Shown here one piece after another: positions 43,228 through 52,105 of a stretch of 57,821 bases of DNA; the first letter of the stretch is position 1, and each line of letters opens with the position of its first letter. Made by a program: the position numbers and the translations under genes. The stretch is from Ligilactobacillus salivarius DSM 20555 = ATCC 11741 (lineage in GTDB: Bacteria; Bacillota; Bacilli; Lactobacillales; Lactobacillaceae): NCBI RefSeq assembly GCF_001435955.1, contig NZ_AYYT01000012.1, forward strand, positions 1 to 57,821, given 5' to 3'. The notes under the pieces were generated by a model. The model searched no databases, was not told the DNA's origin, and saw only the letters and a list, made by a program, of their open reading frames with translations.

Positions 43228-44325
43228 ATGCAAAAAGAAGTTGCAAATAAAAAAATCGATGAGTTGCTACATAAGCTCCCTTATTATATGAATGATTTTG
43301 TTATTGTAAAAACCGCTGATGAATATTCTCCTAATACTATTCTTGAATACTTGAAGAATTTCCATCAATTTTTGATTTGGTTGATTGAAAATCATTATGT
43401 TAACGAAAATAAAACTAGTGATATCGCCCCAGAATCGCTTGATAAGCTTACAGTTCGTACTGCTACTGAATACAAATCTTATCTTTTACGCCGAAAAAAG
43501 CAAAATAAAAAAGCTCTTGATAAAAATGGTCATAAAGAAGAATCTACTGAGACTCTATCTAAAGTAACTATTCAGCGCAATATCACTGCTTTAAAGGTGA
43601 TCTTTAAGTTCTTAAGCAGAAGTGCTAATAACTCTCAAGAAAAACCTTTTTTAACACACGACGTTATGCAAAGTATTGATAATGTGGCTGATAAGCAAAC
43701 TCTACAAGCTAGAGCTGATGCCTTAGAAGAAAAGTTATTTTTGGATGATGAAACTGATGAATATCTGCAATATATCAAAGAAGTTTATCCTCAGTCATTA
43801 TCTACTCAAGCTAAGAAATTCTACAATCGCGATGTTGAAAGAGATTTAGCTATTAACGCTTTAATGTTAGGATCCGGTCTCCGCTTATCTGAAGTTGTCA
43901 ATATCAATATTGAAGATTTAGATTTCGAAAACAATCGAGTTGCTGTACTTAGAAAAGGAAATAAAAAAGACTCTGTTAGGATTGCCGCTTTTGCAATGGA
44001 ATATTTAGCTAATTATCGTGATATTCGTGCTAGCCGTTATCGTGCAGACAAATATGAAAAAGCATTCTTCTTAGCTATTAGTCGTGGTGGTTCCAAACGC
44101 ATTACTGGCTCTGCTATTGAAAAAATGGTTTCCAAATACTCTAAAGGGTTTAAAGTTAGAGTTACTCCTCATAAGTTGAGACACACTTTGGCTACTAGAT
44201 TGTATAAACAGACTAATAATCTTGTCTTAACTGCACAACAATTGGGACATAGCTCAACTGCTACAACTACTCTTTATACTCATATTGATAATGATGAAAC
44301 TACGGATGCGTTAAATTCTTTATAA
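43228..44325 (+). CDS. XerS-like tyrosine recombinase (365 aa)
   Basis: The ATG at 43228 follows CGGAGG; TATAAT lies at 43190-43195. The N-terminal SAM-like domain (SPNTILEYLKNFHQFLIWL) and catalytic residues (GSGLRLSEVVNINIED, TPHKLRHTLATRLY, GHSSTATTTLYTHID, Tyr near residue 350) match XerS, the single recombinase that resolves chromosome dimers at difSL in lactococci and streptococci. Length is close to the 356 aa of XerS. Next to bsh and away from a replication terminus, this copy may resolve plasmid dimers. No clear difSL site was seen beside it. Confidence 0.8.
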   Translation: MQKEVANKKIDELLHKLPYYMNDFVIVKTADEYSPNTILEYLKNFHQFLIWLIENHYVNENKTSDIAPESLDKLTVRTATEYKSYLLRRKKQNKKALDKNGHKEESTETLSKVTIQRNITALKVIFKFLSRSANNSQEKPFLTHDVMQSIDNVADKQTLQARADALEEKLFLDDETDEYLQYIKEVYPQSLSTQAKKFYNRDVERDLAINALMLGSGLRLSEVVNINIEDLDFENNRVAVLRKGNKKDSVRIAAFAMEYLANYRDIRASRYRADKYEKAFFLAISRGGSKRITGSAIEKMVSKYSKGFKVRVTPHKLRHTLATRLYKQTNNLVLTAQQLGHSSTATTTLYTHIDNDETTDALNSL

Positions 44326-44332
44326 TACACAA

Positions 44333-44370
44333 AAAAGAAGTTGAACCAAAAGTTGATTCAACTTCTTTTT
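44333..44370. terminator. Bidirectional terminator between recombinase and aroD
   Basis: AAAAGAAGTTGAA and TTCAACTTCTTTTT pair across an 11-base loop with A/T runs on both sides, serving both convergent genes. Confidence 0.8.
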
Positions 44371-44372
44371 GT

Positions 44373-45131
44373 TTATTCAATCTTTAATGTATCTAAAATT
44401 CCTTTTAAATTGGTACTTTCAATCTGCCCCGGTGCGGAAGCATCACCTACCGTACCGAATGTTAGACAAGAGCCAAAGACTTCACCACTTATTCTGGTTA
44501 CCTTACCTAAGTCTCCCATCGCCATTGTAATTAATGGACAATTTAATTTGTACTTCATATTATCTGTGGCTAGCAATAGATTTAAAACATCACGTGCACT
44601 ATTAGGCATTACTGCAATTTTAGCAATATCAGCACCAAAAGTCTTCATCAAAGTTAGGCGTCTTTCTAATTCAGAAGTTGCAGGAGTTTTATCGAAGTCA
44701 TGATTACTCATGATAATATAGATATTATTTTCATGAGCTTCAGCAATAAGTTCCTTTAGCTTACTTGTTTTTCTGAACAATTCTAAGTCCAACAAATCTG
44801 TTGCCTTTTCTTTAATCAATACGCGACAAATATCAAAATATTCTTCTTCTGATAATTTTTTAACTCCACCTTCGAAATGAGTTCTAAATGTAGTTAATAA
44901 AGGCATTTCACTCATAACTTGGCGTAGTTTTTTGGCTGTTTCAACCAACTTTTCAGCATCTTCAACTTGATCAAAGAAATCTATTCTCCATTCAATTAAA
45001 TCAGCGTTATTACTAGACATAATTGTTTCAGCTTGTTTTATGATATCATCACTTGATTTTCCGGTAATTGGAACAGCTATTTTAGGACGACCCGTACCGA
45101 ATTCAACATTTCTTACTTTGACTATCCTCAT
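44373..45131 (-). CDS. aroD: Type I 3-dehydroquinate dehydratase
   Basis: This 252-residue class I enzyme forms a Schiff base with 3-dehydroquinate and yields 3-dehydroshikimate. The active-site segments are DLIEWRIDFFD (Glu), IIMSNHDFDKTP (His) and DIAKIAVMPNS (Lys). The ATG start (MRIVKV) has AGGCGGTG upstream and is preferred over a GTG three codons earlier. It is the last gene of the five-gene minus-strand operon, twelve bases after the dehydrogenase. Type I enzymes can work in either direction, so here it may serve quinate breakdown and not only synthesis. Confidence 0.92.
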   Translation of the reverse strand: MRIVKVRNVEFGTGRPKIAVPITGKSSDDIIKQAETIMSSNNADLIEWRIDFFDQVEDAEKLVETAKKLRQVMSEMPLLTTFRTHFEGGVKKLSEEEYFDICRVLIKEKATDLLDLELFRKTSKLKELIAEAHENNIYIIMSNHDFDKTPATSELERRLTLMKTFGADIAKIAVMPNSARDVLNLLLATDNMKYKLNCPLITMAMGDLGKVTRISGEVFGSCLTFGTVGDASAPGQIESTNLKGILDTLKIE

Positions 45132-45143
45132 CAAATTCACCGC

Positions 45144-46019
45144 CTAGTTATCTTCACTAAATAATAGTTCTCTGATGTAGTCTACAGGCATATCTTCACC
45201 TGTCCATAACTTGAATGCTTCTGCACCTTGTTCTAACATCATACCTAAGCCATTAAGAACGTGATCTACGCCAGCTTCTTTAGCAACTTTCATTAATTTT
45301 GTTTCTCTTGGTGCATAAACTGTATCGAAAACAATCATATCTTTGTGGAACCAACTAGGATCTTCAACTAATGTCATGTCTTCTAATGGTTTCATACCTA
45401 CACCTGTAGCATCGCAATAGATGTAACTTGAAGCAATTTCCTTCTTAAAGTCTTCTTTATCTTCTAGATAATGTAGTGTTGCTTTACAATCTGTTTCACG
45501 ATTGATGATTTCAACGTTCTTTTCAGCTTGTGCCCATTGAGCATCATCTAAATTGAAGATAGAAATTTCCTTTACTCCATCAAGTGCTGCTTGAATTGCG
45601 ATTGGAGTACCAGCACCACCAGCACCTGCTAATGTCATCTTCTTACCACGAATGTCTAAGCCTTCATCAGCTAAAGACTTCATGAAACCTGTTCCGTCAG
45701 TTGTATATCCAGTTAATACACCATTATCGTTTACAACTGTATTTACAGCACCAGCCATTTTAGCTGCTGGATCTAATTTATCCAAATAAGGAATAATCTT
45801 TTGCTTATTTGGCATAGATACGTTAGATCCACGCATATCTAAAGTTCTAATTGCATCTACAGCTTTTTCTAGTTTATCATTATCAATTTCAAATGCTAAA
45901 TATGCATAGTTTAAACCTAATTTAGCAAAAGCATTGTTATGCATTGTTGGTGACATAGAATGTCTAATAGGATATGCCATCAAACCAATTAATAAAGTAT
46001 GTCCATCGATACGTTCCAT
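45144..46019 (-). CDS. Quinate/shikimate dehydrogenase, YdiB-like
   Basis: The 291-residue protein has the substrate-binding YPIRHSMSPTMHN and MRGSNVSMPNKQ and the Rossmann loop LAGAGGAGTPIA. LIGLMAYPIRHS and VSMPNKQ are closer to E. coli YdiB (quinate/shikimate dehydrogenase using NAD or NADP) than to biosynthetic AroE. The lysine after SMPN is the catalytic one. It lies between the flavin reductase and aroD genes; ydiB and aroD are also neighbours in E. coli. Probably oxidises quinate or shikimate to the 3-dehydro acids. Confidence 0.88.
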   Translation of the reverse strand: MERIDGHTLLIGLMAYPIRHSMSPTMHNNAFAKLGLNYAYLAFEIDNDKLEKAVDAIRTLDMRGSNVSMPNKQKIIPYLDKLDPAAKMAGAVNTVVNDNGVLTGYTTDGTGFMKSLADEGLDIRGKKMTLAGAGGAGTPIAIQAALDGVKEISIFNLDDAQWAQAEKNVEIINRETDCKATLHYLEDKEDFKKEIASSYIYCDATGVGMKPLEDMTLVEDPSWFHKDMIVFDTVYAPRETKLMKVAKEAGVDHVLNGLGMMLEQGAEAFKLWTGEDMPVDYIRELLFSEDN

Positions 46020-46039
46020 TTTAATTATCCCCTTTAAAG

Positions 46040-47755
46040 TTAATTTTCACTTATTTCAGCTGCTTCTTTTCCTGCTACAAATCCGGAAGAAATGCCCCAT
46101 GAGTTCATCATACTTGGCATAGAATCGTGTCCATTTGCTCCACCGATTACTTCACCTGCAGCAACTACATTAGCCAATTTATTACCATTTTCAAATTGTA
46201 GATGTAGATCTGCATCTGTTACAAATCCACCTAATGTGGTTGCAAAACGATCACGTTGTTCAATGATGTAAAATTCATCGCCTTCATATTCATGTAAGAA
46301 TTTACTATCTCGGCCAAATTCTTCATCTTTTCCATGTTTAGCATAGTCATTGTATTTTTGAACAGTTTCACTTAAACCAGCTACATCAATACCTGCTTTT
46401 TGTGCAACTTCTTGTAAACTACCCTTCACAAGAATTGGATTACTCTTTCCGTCTTTTGCAAAGTAATCAGCGATTTCACTTTCACTAAAGTCATGTAAGA
46501 CTAACAACTTGTAGAATTCATCCCATGTTCGCTTATCCATTACTAAGAATGCCACTCTGTCTTTTTGTTTTAAGACTGCATCTCTCAATTCAGCATATAC
46601 ATCAGATTCATTAACGATTCGTTTACCATCTGTATTAACATAAATTGCTCCCATATCAGTAGCAAGTTTAGATGCATATGTTGTTAACTTAGCAATTCCT
46701 GGTTCAGTTTCTACCCCATGAGGATATACTTTATACCAGCCTAAGTTTCTTGTCTTCAATTGTAATGGAGCTAAGAATTGATAAGCATCGCCAGTTGATG
46801 TCATTGGGCCATAATAGTATAAACCTTGACTTTCTGGTCCACGCATCTTTGTATTAGCACCATAACCACCGGAAGCTAGAACTACTGCCGAAGCAAAAAT
46901 CTTGGTTGTTTTATGCTTTCCTTCAGTCACAATACCAGTAATTTTATCACCGTCAGTTATAACTTCTTCTACTCGACTATCAAGTAAGATTTGGCCACCT
47001 TTTTCTTCAAAAGCTTTAGCAACTTTAGTGATAAATTCATAACTACTTGATGTTGGTAATTCAACTTGACGTTCAACTGAATGTTCTGGTGTTTGAGTTT
47101 GAGCTTTTCGATATTCTAAACCAGCAAATTCAGAAATAAAATCAATTGCATCACCAATGTTATTTGCCATTAAATTAGTTAACTCAGGAACATTAGTGTC
47201 TTTTGATTCACGTCTAACATCATCTGCTAATTTTTCTGGTGTATCATTATCTGCTCCATCACCAAAAATATTCTTAGCAACTTTAGAGCCTGTTGCAGTT
47301 ACATTAGAACCATTTAGGATTGTAGCTCCACCTAGGTAACCATTTTTTTCTACTAAAATTACTTTCTTTCCTAATTTTAAGGCGCGACATCCAGCAACTA
47401 AGCCAGCTTCTCCACCACCAATAACAACAACATCTGTATGCAATTCTTCAGTTATATGAGGAATATCTTTTTTCTTAGAATCAATCTTTACTTCTGCTTC
47501 TTCCACCGCATCTTTAGCTGATTTCAAAATTGCATCACTCATGACAGTAGCGCCACTAATTGCATCAATATCAAAACTTTGATTATCAAGAATATCATCT
47601 CTTAATTTTGAGAAAACTTGATTAAAGATACCTTTTGTTTCAGAATGTTTCTTTACATCAACATTTACAATTTCTTGATTTTCAACTCCAATTTCCAAAT
47701 CAATTGGTCCGTTATGCCCTTGAGCTTGAGCAGTAATTACTTTCTTTTCAGTCAT
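46040..47755 (-). CDS. FMN/FAD-dependent enoate reductase (fumarate/urocanate reductase family)
   Basis: An N-terminal FMN-binding domain contains DAISGATVMSD, the site where ApbE attaches FMN to Thr. A FAD_binding_2 domain follows (VVVIGGGEAGLVAG, EKNGYLGGATILNGS), and the C-terminal SMPSMMNSWGISSGF segment is usual in the family. There is no signal peptide, so it is a cytosolic reductase of about 571 aa. Family members reduce C=C bonds next to a carboxylate as an electron sink (fumarate, urocanate, cinnamates). In this operon the likely substrate is shikimate or a related cyclohexene carboxylate. GGAG precedes ATG 47755. Confidence 0.8.
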   Translation of the reverse strand: MTEKKVITAQAQGHNGPIDLEIGVENQEIVNVDVKKHSETKGIFNQVFSKLRDDILDNQSFDIDAISGATVMSDAILKSAKDAVEEAEVKIDSKKKDIPHITEELHTDVVVIGGGEAGLVAGCRALKLGKKVILVEKNGYLGGATILNGSNVTATGSKVAKNIFGDGADNDTPEKLADDVRRESKDTNVPELTNLMANNIGDAIDFISEFAGLEYRKAQTQTPEHSVERQVELPTSSSYEFITKVAKAFEEKGGQILLDSRVEEVITDGDKITGIVTEGKHKTTKIFASAVVLASGGYGANTKMRGPESQGLYYYGPMTSTGDAYQFLAPLQLKTRNLGWYKVYPHGVETEPGIAKLTTYASKLATDMGAIYVNTDGKRIVNESDVYAELRDAVLKQKDRVAFLVMDKRTWDEFYKLLVLHDFSESEIADYFAKDGKSNPILVKGSLQEVAQKAGIDVAGLSETVQKYNDYAKHGKDEEFGRDSKFLHEYEGDEFYIIEQRDRFATTLGGFVTDADLHLQFENGNKLANVVAAGEVIGGANGHDSMPSMMNSWGISSGFVAGKEAAEISEN

Positions 47756-47773
47756 ATTTTTCACTCCACTAAA

Positions 47774-48601
47774 TTACTTCTTGTGGTGGTCAATTGCATA
47801 TTGACGACGTCCACCTGGCTTTGGAATCATATCTTGCATCATAATACCGATACCACCATCAACATTGATCTCATCACCATTTGTATAATCTGAACGATCA
47901 CTTGCTAAGAATAGTACAGTATTAGAAATATCCTTCAATTCACCAATACGCTTGCTTGCTACTAAACGACTACGTCCATCTTCAACTTCCTTATCTTTGT
48001 AGAAGTCTTTTGATAATGGAGTTTTAACTAAGCAAGGAAGTACACAGTTACTACGTACACCAAATTGTCCCCATTCAGCTGCTATTTGTTTGGAAATCAT
48101 GTTTACAGCAGCTTTGGTTGTACTATATGCACCAGAGTATGTTTCTGGGAAATGAGAAGCAACTGTTGAAATATGAACCATTGTACCTTTCTTTTGTTTA
48201 ATCATTTGACGACCAAATCGTTGAGAAGTTAAGAAATAACCATTAATGTTAATATTAATTTGTTGTTTCCATTCATCAAATGTTAAATCTTCTAATGGTG
48301 AGAAACGAAGAATTGCTGCTGTGTTAACCAATACGTCAACACGACCAAATTTATCAACTACCTTCTTTACAGCTTCATCTACATCATGTTCATCTGTAGA
48401 ATTACATACAACTGCAAGTGTTTCTACTTTAAATTCATCAGCTAATTCTTTACTTAATTTTTCAACACGTTCTTCAGCGATATCCATCAATACTAATTTA
48501 GCGCCTTGTTCAGCAAAGTCATGAGAAAACTTTGTTCCCATACCACCAGCAGCACCTGTAATTACAACAACTTTATCTCTTAATCCTAACCATTCAGTCA
48601 T
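47774..48601 (-). CDS. Short-chain dehydrogenase/reductase (275 aa)
   Basis: Classical SDR features are ITGAAGGMGTKF (cofactor loop), the NTAA variant of NNAG, the Ser in VHISTVASH, the YSTTK active-site Tyr/Lys and a C-terminal VDGG. An Asp after the second strand (LVLMDIAEE) favours NAD(H). Between the TIM-barrel and reductase genes it probably oxidises or reduces a ring hydroxyl of quinate-derived acids. The exact substrate is not evident. Confidence 0.85.
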   Translation of the reverse strand: MTEWLGLRDKVVVITGAAGGMGTKFSHDFAEQGAKLVLMDIAEERVEKLSKELADEFKVETLAVVCNSTDEHDVDEAVKKVVDKFGRVDVLVNTAAILRFSPLEDLTFDEWKQQINININGYFLTSQRFGRQMIKQKKGTMVHISTVASHFPETYSGAYSTTKAAVNMISKQIAAEWGQFGVRSNCVLPCLVKTPLSKDFYKDKEVEDGRSRLVASKRIGELKDISNTVLFLASDRSDYTNGDEINVDGGIGIMMQDMIPKPGGRRQYAIDHHKK

Positions 48602-48629
48602 AAATATTAACCTCTTTTCTTCAATTCAA

Positions 48630-49466
48630 TTAGTCTAAAATTTCTGGCCAAGCTTCTTTCAAAACTTTTTCTGTATTCTTATAAGTATAATCAGCTACCC
48701 AATCAATACCTTTGGACATATAGTTATCAGAAATAACTTCAACCCCAACAACTTTTGGATCGATACCTGCTTCCTTGATCATCTTTAAGAATGCTACTGT
48801 GTCAGCTTGTCCCACACCTGGAGCTAAACGATCATGCATTGATTCGTCTCTCAAGATTGAATCTGCATATGGTCTTTCATAAGCATCATCAATTTGGATA
48901 GAAATAACTTTCTTAGCTTGTTCTTTTGTCAATAAATCATAAGGTTGGTTAGCACGAACCCAGTGCCATGTATCCAATAGCATCATTGCGTTATCACAAT
49001 CAGCTTTTTGCAATACTTTCCATGTCTTATCTAAGTTTGGTAAGCCACTATATGGCATTGGTTCAAGGGCAATGATTAAATCTCCAGCTCTATCACATAA
49101 CTCTCTAAGTTTTTGTGCAGTATAGTCTACAGGATAATCTTCCATTAAACCTGTATTAATATGCTTTACACCAAATAGTTCACACATATGGAAGCACATT
49201 TGTTCCTTATACTTTTGTTCATATGAGCGAGGTTCTTCACACCATTGAACGATGTATTCTACTTCTGTACAAGTGATATTGTATTTATTTAAAATATCTA
49301 TAATATCTTTATCTGTAAGCCCTTCATTTAAAGCATCTACGTATGTTTCGGTTCTTAAACCGATACCATCATAGCCAGCTTCAGCAGCAGCTTTACAGCG
49401 TTGTTCAAATGTACACTTGTCTCCCAATGTCCAAGAACTTATAGTAATAGGATTTTTCTTACTCAT
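48630..49466 (-). CDS. TIM-barrel sugar-phosphate isomerase/dehydratase-like protein (AP_endonuc_2 family)
   Basis: A 278-residue xylose-isomerase-like barrel with metal-site residues in IIALEPMPYSG (Glu), LLDTWHWV (Asp, His), QIDDAYERP and VGVEVISDNY (Glu). The family includes 3-dehydroshikimate dehydratase and inositol or hydroxypyruvate isomerases. With aroD and ydiB-like genes in the operon, dehydratase or isomerase action on 3-dehydroshikimate is plausible but unproven. It is the first gene of the operon, divergent from the LysR gene, with GAGGAGGG-like sequence before the ATG. Confidence 0.75.
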   Translation of the reverse strand: MSKKNPITISSWTLGDKCTFEQRCKAAAEAGYDGIGLRTETYVDALNEGLTDKDIIDILNKYNITCTEVEYIVQWCEEPRSYEQKYKEQMCFHMCELFGVKHINTGLMEDYPVDYTAQKLRELCDRAGDLIIALEPMPYSGLPNLDKTWKVLQKADCDNAMMLLDTWHWVRANQPYDLLTKEQAKKVISIQIDDAYERPYADSILRDESMHDRLAPGVGQADTVAFLKMIKEAGIDPKVVGVEVISDNYMSKGIDWVADYTYKNTEKVLKEAWPEILD

Positions 49467-49532
49467 AATAAAACCCTCCTCAGAGTTTGTGATTTATTTA
49501 ATTAATTTTTACACTTTTAATATATATCAATA

Positions 49533-49588
49533 ATTTCTATACGTCTAATTGATATTTTTTCTATAATTGATATAATATTTCTATACGT
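49533..49588. promoter_or_regulatory. LysR operator region between the quinate operon and its regulator
   Basis: ATTTCTATACGT occurs at 49533-49544 and 49577-49588, 44 bp apart (four helical turns). Between them AATTGATAT occurs at 49547 and 49565, 18 bp apart. Such paired sites in a divergent promoter fit binding by a LysR tetramer. Confidence 0.6.
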
Positions 49589-49624
49589 TGCAATCGTTAT
49601 CAAAAATTGAAAAGAGGGCCTTTT

Positions 49625-50521
49625 ATGAATTTACAACAATTACAATATCTTCACGTCTTAGCTCAGACTGAGAATTATACACAGGCTGCTGAAATGTTAC
49701 ATATTACACAACCTTCTTTAAGTTACGCAATTAGTTCCTTAGAGAGTCAAGTTAATATCAAATTATTCGAAAAATCTGGTCGAAACATTAAGTTAACTCG
49801 TAGTGGGAAAATCTTTGTTGAAGAAAGCTTAGCTGCTATTGAATCACTCAATCGCGCTATTGAAAGAGCCAAGAAATCCGAAAATAACAAAGAAGTTATT
49901 AAAATTTCAATGCTACGTTCTATTAGTTCTCACTGGTTACCAGCTACTATTCGAAAATTTTTAGATGATATTCCTGAAGAAAAACAACCTTCCTTTGAAT
50001 TTGAAAGTGGTATCGGTTTTTCACACTCAATCTTAGACGAATTAAGAGAAGAAAAAGTAGACGTTGCATTCTGTTCAAAGATTGATAACTTGGATGATGT
50101 TGATTATTTCCCTGTATATGAACAAAAATTAAAATTCATAACCCCACTTGATCATCCTCTAGCTAATAAAACCAAAATTAATTTGAAAGACACTTTAGAC
50201 TTTAAATATATTACTTATTCTTCTAATACTGGTTTACGTGCAGAAACTGAACAACTATTTTCAATTTGCGGTGGCACCCCTGATAGTGTCTTCGAAGTTG
50301 ACGAAGATGAAACTGTAGCTGGTATGGTTGCGGCTAACTTTGGTGTAGGAATTGTCCCAGAAATGCCAATTCTTAGAACATTAGATGTTAAACAAATCCC
50401 AATTGAATTTCCTAAGTGGCATCGCTTCATCTACATGGCCACTCTCAAGCGTCATTACCAATCTCCAGCTGCTTTAGATTTCATCAATTTTATTAAGCAA
50501 AATTCCGATGCTGGAAAATAA
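49625..50521 (+). CDS. LysR-family transcriptional regulator (299 aa)
   Basis: The ATG at 49625 (MNLQQLQYLHVLAQ) follows GAGGG; a TTG six codons earlier is less likely. The N-terminal winged helix-turn-helix (TQAAEMLHITQPSLSYAISS) and a ligand-binding domain of normal length are intact. It is divergent from the quinate/shikimate operon and shares the repeat-rich promoter, so it most likely activates that operon in response to a pathway metabolite. It may also control the two MFS genes. Confidence 0.9.
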   Translation: MNLQQLQYLHVLAQTENYTQAAEMLHITQPSLSYAISSLESQVNIKLFEKSGRNIKLTRSGKIFVEESLAAIESLNRAIERAKKSENNKEVIKISMLRSISSHWLPATIRKFLDDIPEEKQPSFEFESGIGFSHSILDELREEKVDVAFCSKIDNLDDVDYFPVYEQKLKFITPLDHPLANKTKINLKDTLDFKYITYSSNTGLRAETEQLFSICGGTPDSVFEVDEDETVAGMVAANFGVGIVPEMPILRTLDVKQIPIEFPKWHRFIYMATLKRHYQSPAALDFINFIKQNSDAGK

Positions 50522-50524
50522 TAA

Positions 50525-50574
50525 GAATCACTAGAATTGAATTCCAATTAATTCATTCTAGTGATTCTTTTTTT
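50525..50574. terminator. Bidirectional terminator between lysR and the MFS gene
   Basis: GAATCACTAGAAT and ATTCTAGTGATTC form a long stem followed by eight T. It reaches the stop codon of the convergent MFS gene. Confidence 0.8.
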
Positions 50575-51793
50575 AGATGAATTTATACTTGAAGCAACGT
50601 ACTGCTAAAATTATCATTACGATTATTCCTAACACTGAGACAGCTACATCTAAAACAAATACATGAACTAAACTGGCTGCTGTATCATCTAGGATAAAAG
50701 TAGACACAATCGGACCCACAAAATATGTTAAAGCAGCCGCAAAACTATAGTATCCTGTAACTCTCCCTTTTTCTCGTGGAAAATAACGAGATAAAATTGT
50801 TAGACCAACTTGCCATATACCACCTGCTGCAAAAAAACCAATTGCGATACTTGTCAAACGTGCAATTGTTGGAGTTGGATGAACAACCATCACAGCTAAC
50901 ATCGCTGCAGCAACAATTGAATATGTCAATAACACTTTAAATGGATGTACCTTTCTAACTACAGTCGATGTAATAAATACCGAAATTAGAGAAGAAATAG
51001 CATACCATGAAATCAACGTTTTAGAAAAAACAGGTGTTGATCCAATAACTTTTTCTGCAAATACTGGTGCATATTGTGAGTACATATAAAATATAAATGA
51101 TAAAGTAAATCCTAATATTACCATTCCTACCCCATCAATTAAAACAGAAGGCTTGTTTGTAGAAGTTTCCAAGATTTCTTTTTGTTCACTAACTGTTTCT
51201 TTAACTATTGTTTCATTTTTACCAAAATTAGTTACACTCACTTTCAATAGAAGTAATCCTAGCATCACTGCCATAGCTGGAATAATGATGTATGCACTGT
51301 GTACTGCTGCAATTACTAACGGTAAGATCGTTTGCGATAATGACATTGAAGCTTTTACTAGGGCATTCATACTAGCAGGTTTCTCTGGAAATTTCTCCGT
51401 TAATAAAGGATAGCTACCAGAATCATTAAATGAATTGGCATTGCCTAAAAATAAACTACAAATTGAAGCCATCCAAATATTTCTACTTATTAATAAACCT
51501 ATCAAAAATATGATGTTGGAAATTGTTCCGATAATTATAGTATTTTTTCTACCAAATTTATCCGAAAACCAACCCGCTAATAAAACAGTAATCAAATGTC
51601 CCAAACCTAACATCGAAATAACAATTGAAATTCCTTTTAGATCTGTATGCCATAATTCCATGAACCAACTATGGAATTGAGAAACCAGAATGATTGATGA
51701 TCCCCAGACGAAATAATTAAAGTATACATAGAAGGCTAATACTGATCTTTTAGCTTTAGGTTGATTTTTCTTACACACAATAGGGAATTCCAT
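50573..51793 (-). CDS. MFS transporter, YdiM/YdiN-like (406 aa)
   Basis: Twelve hydrophobic segments are present, with the MFS loop motif GWFSDKFGRKNTII between helices 2 and 3. LFLGNANSFNDSGSYPLLTEKFPEKPASMNALVKA is diagnostic of a group that includes E. coli YdiM and YdiN, encoded beside ydiB and aroD; only its first part is needed to see the match. AGGAGGGG precedes the ATG. Probably imports quinate, shikimate or a related acid, or exports the reduced product. Confidence 0.85.
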   Translation of the reverse strand: MEFPIVCKKNQPKAKRSVLAFYVYFNYFVWGSSIILVSQFHSWFMELWHTDLKGISIVISMLGLGHLITVLLAGWFSDKFGRKNTIIIGTISNIIFLIGLLISRNIWMASICSLFLGNANSFNDSGSYPLLTEKFPEKPASMNALVKASMSLSQTILPLVIAAVHSAYIIIPAMAVMLGLLLLKVSVTNFGKNETIVKETVSEQKEILETSTNKPSVLIDGVGMVILGFTLSFIFYMYSQYAPVFAEKVIGSTPVFSKTLISWYAISSLISVFITSTVVRKVHPFKVLLTYSIVAAAMLAVMVVHPTPTIARLTSIAIGFFAAGGIWQVGLTILSRYFPREKGRVTGYYSFAAALTYFVGPIVSTFILDDTAASLVHVFVLDVAVSVLGIIVMIILAVRCFKYKFI

Positions 51794-52105
51794 TCCGTCC
51801 CCTCCTAACTTGTTATCTTTTTCACATTTATTACACGTTAATTTTATCTATTATTTTCGAAAAATTCCAATAGACTTTATTTATTTTAATTTTCAATTTT
51901 ATCTATATGTATAATTATTTTATATTTTATATGCTATAAAATTAATATTGGTTACGGTTACTAAAACATTTATAAATAATTAGATCCTATAGAATATTTA
52001 TATAATTAACTTAAAATATATCAATTAGACAATACTCAATAGATGACTTATATTAAAAATGTAAATAGATTGATAAAAAAATCACAATTAGGTGGGTGGA
52101 AAGTC
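51794..52105. promoter_or_regulatory. Divergent promoter region between the two MFS genes
   Basis: The 312 bases hold no gene. They are very A/T-rich, with several -10-like elements (TATAAT-like sequences near 51916 and 51947) and GGTTACGGTTAC near 51952. AATATATCAATTAGACAA near 52014 recalls the LysR region but is not an exact copy. Confidence 0.4.
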
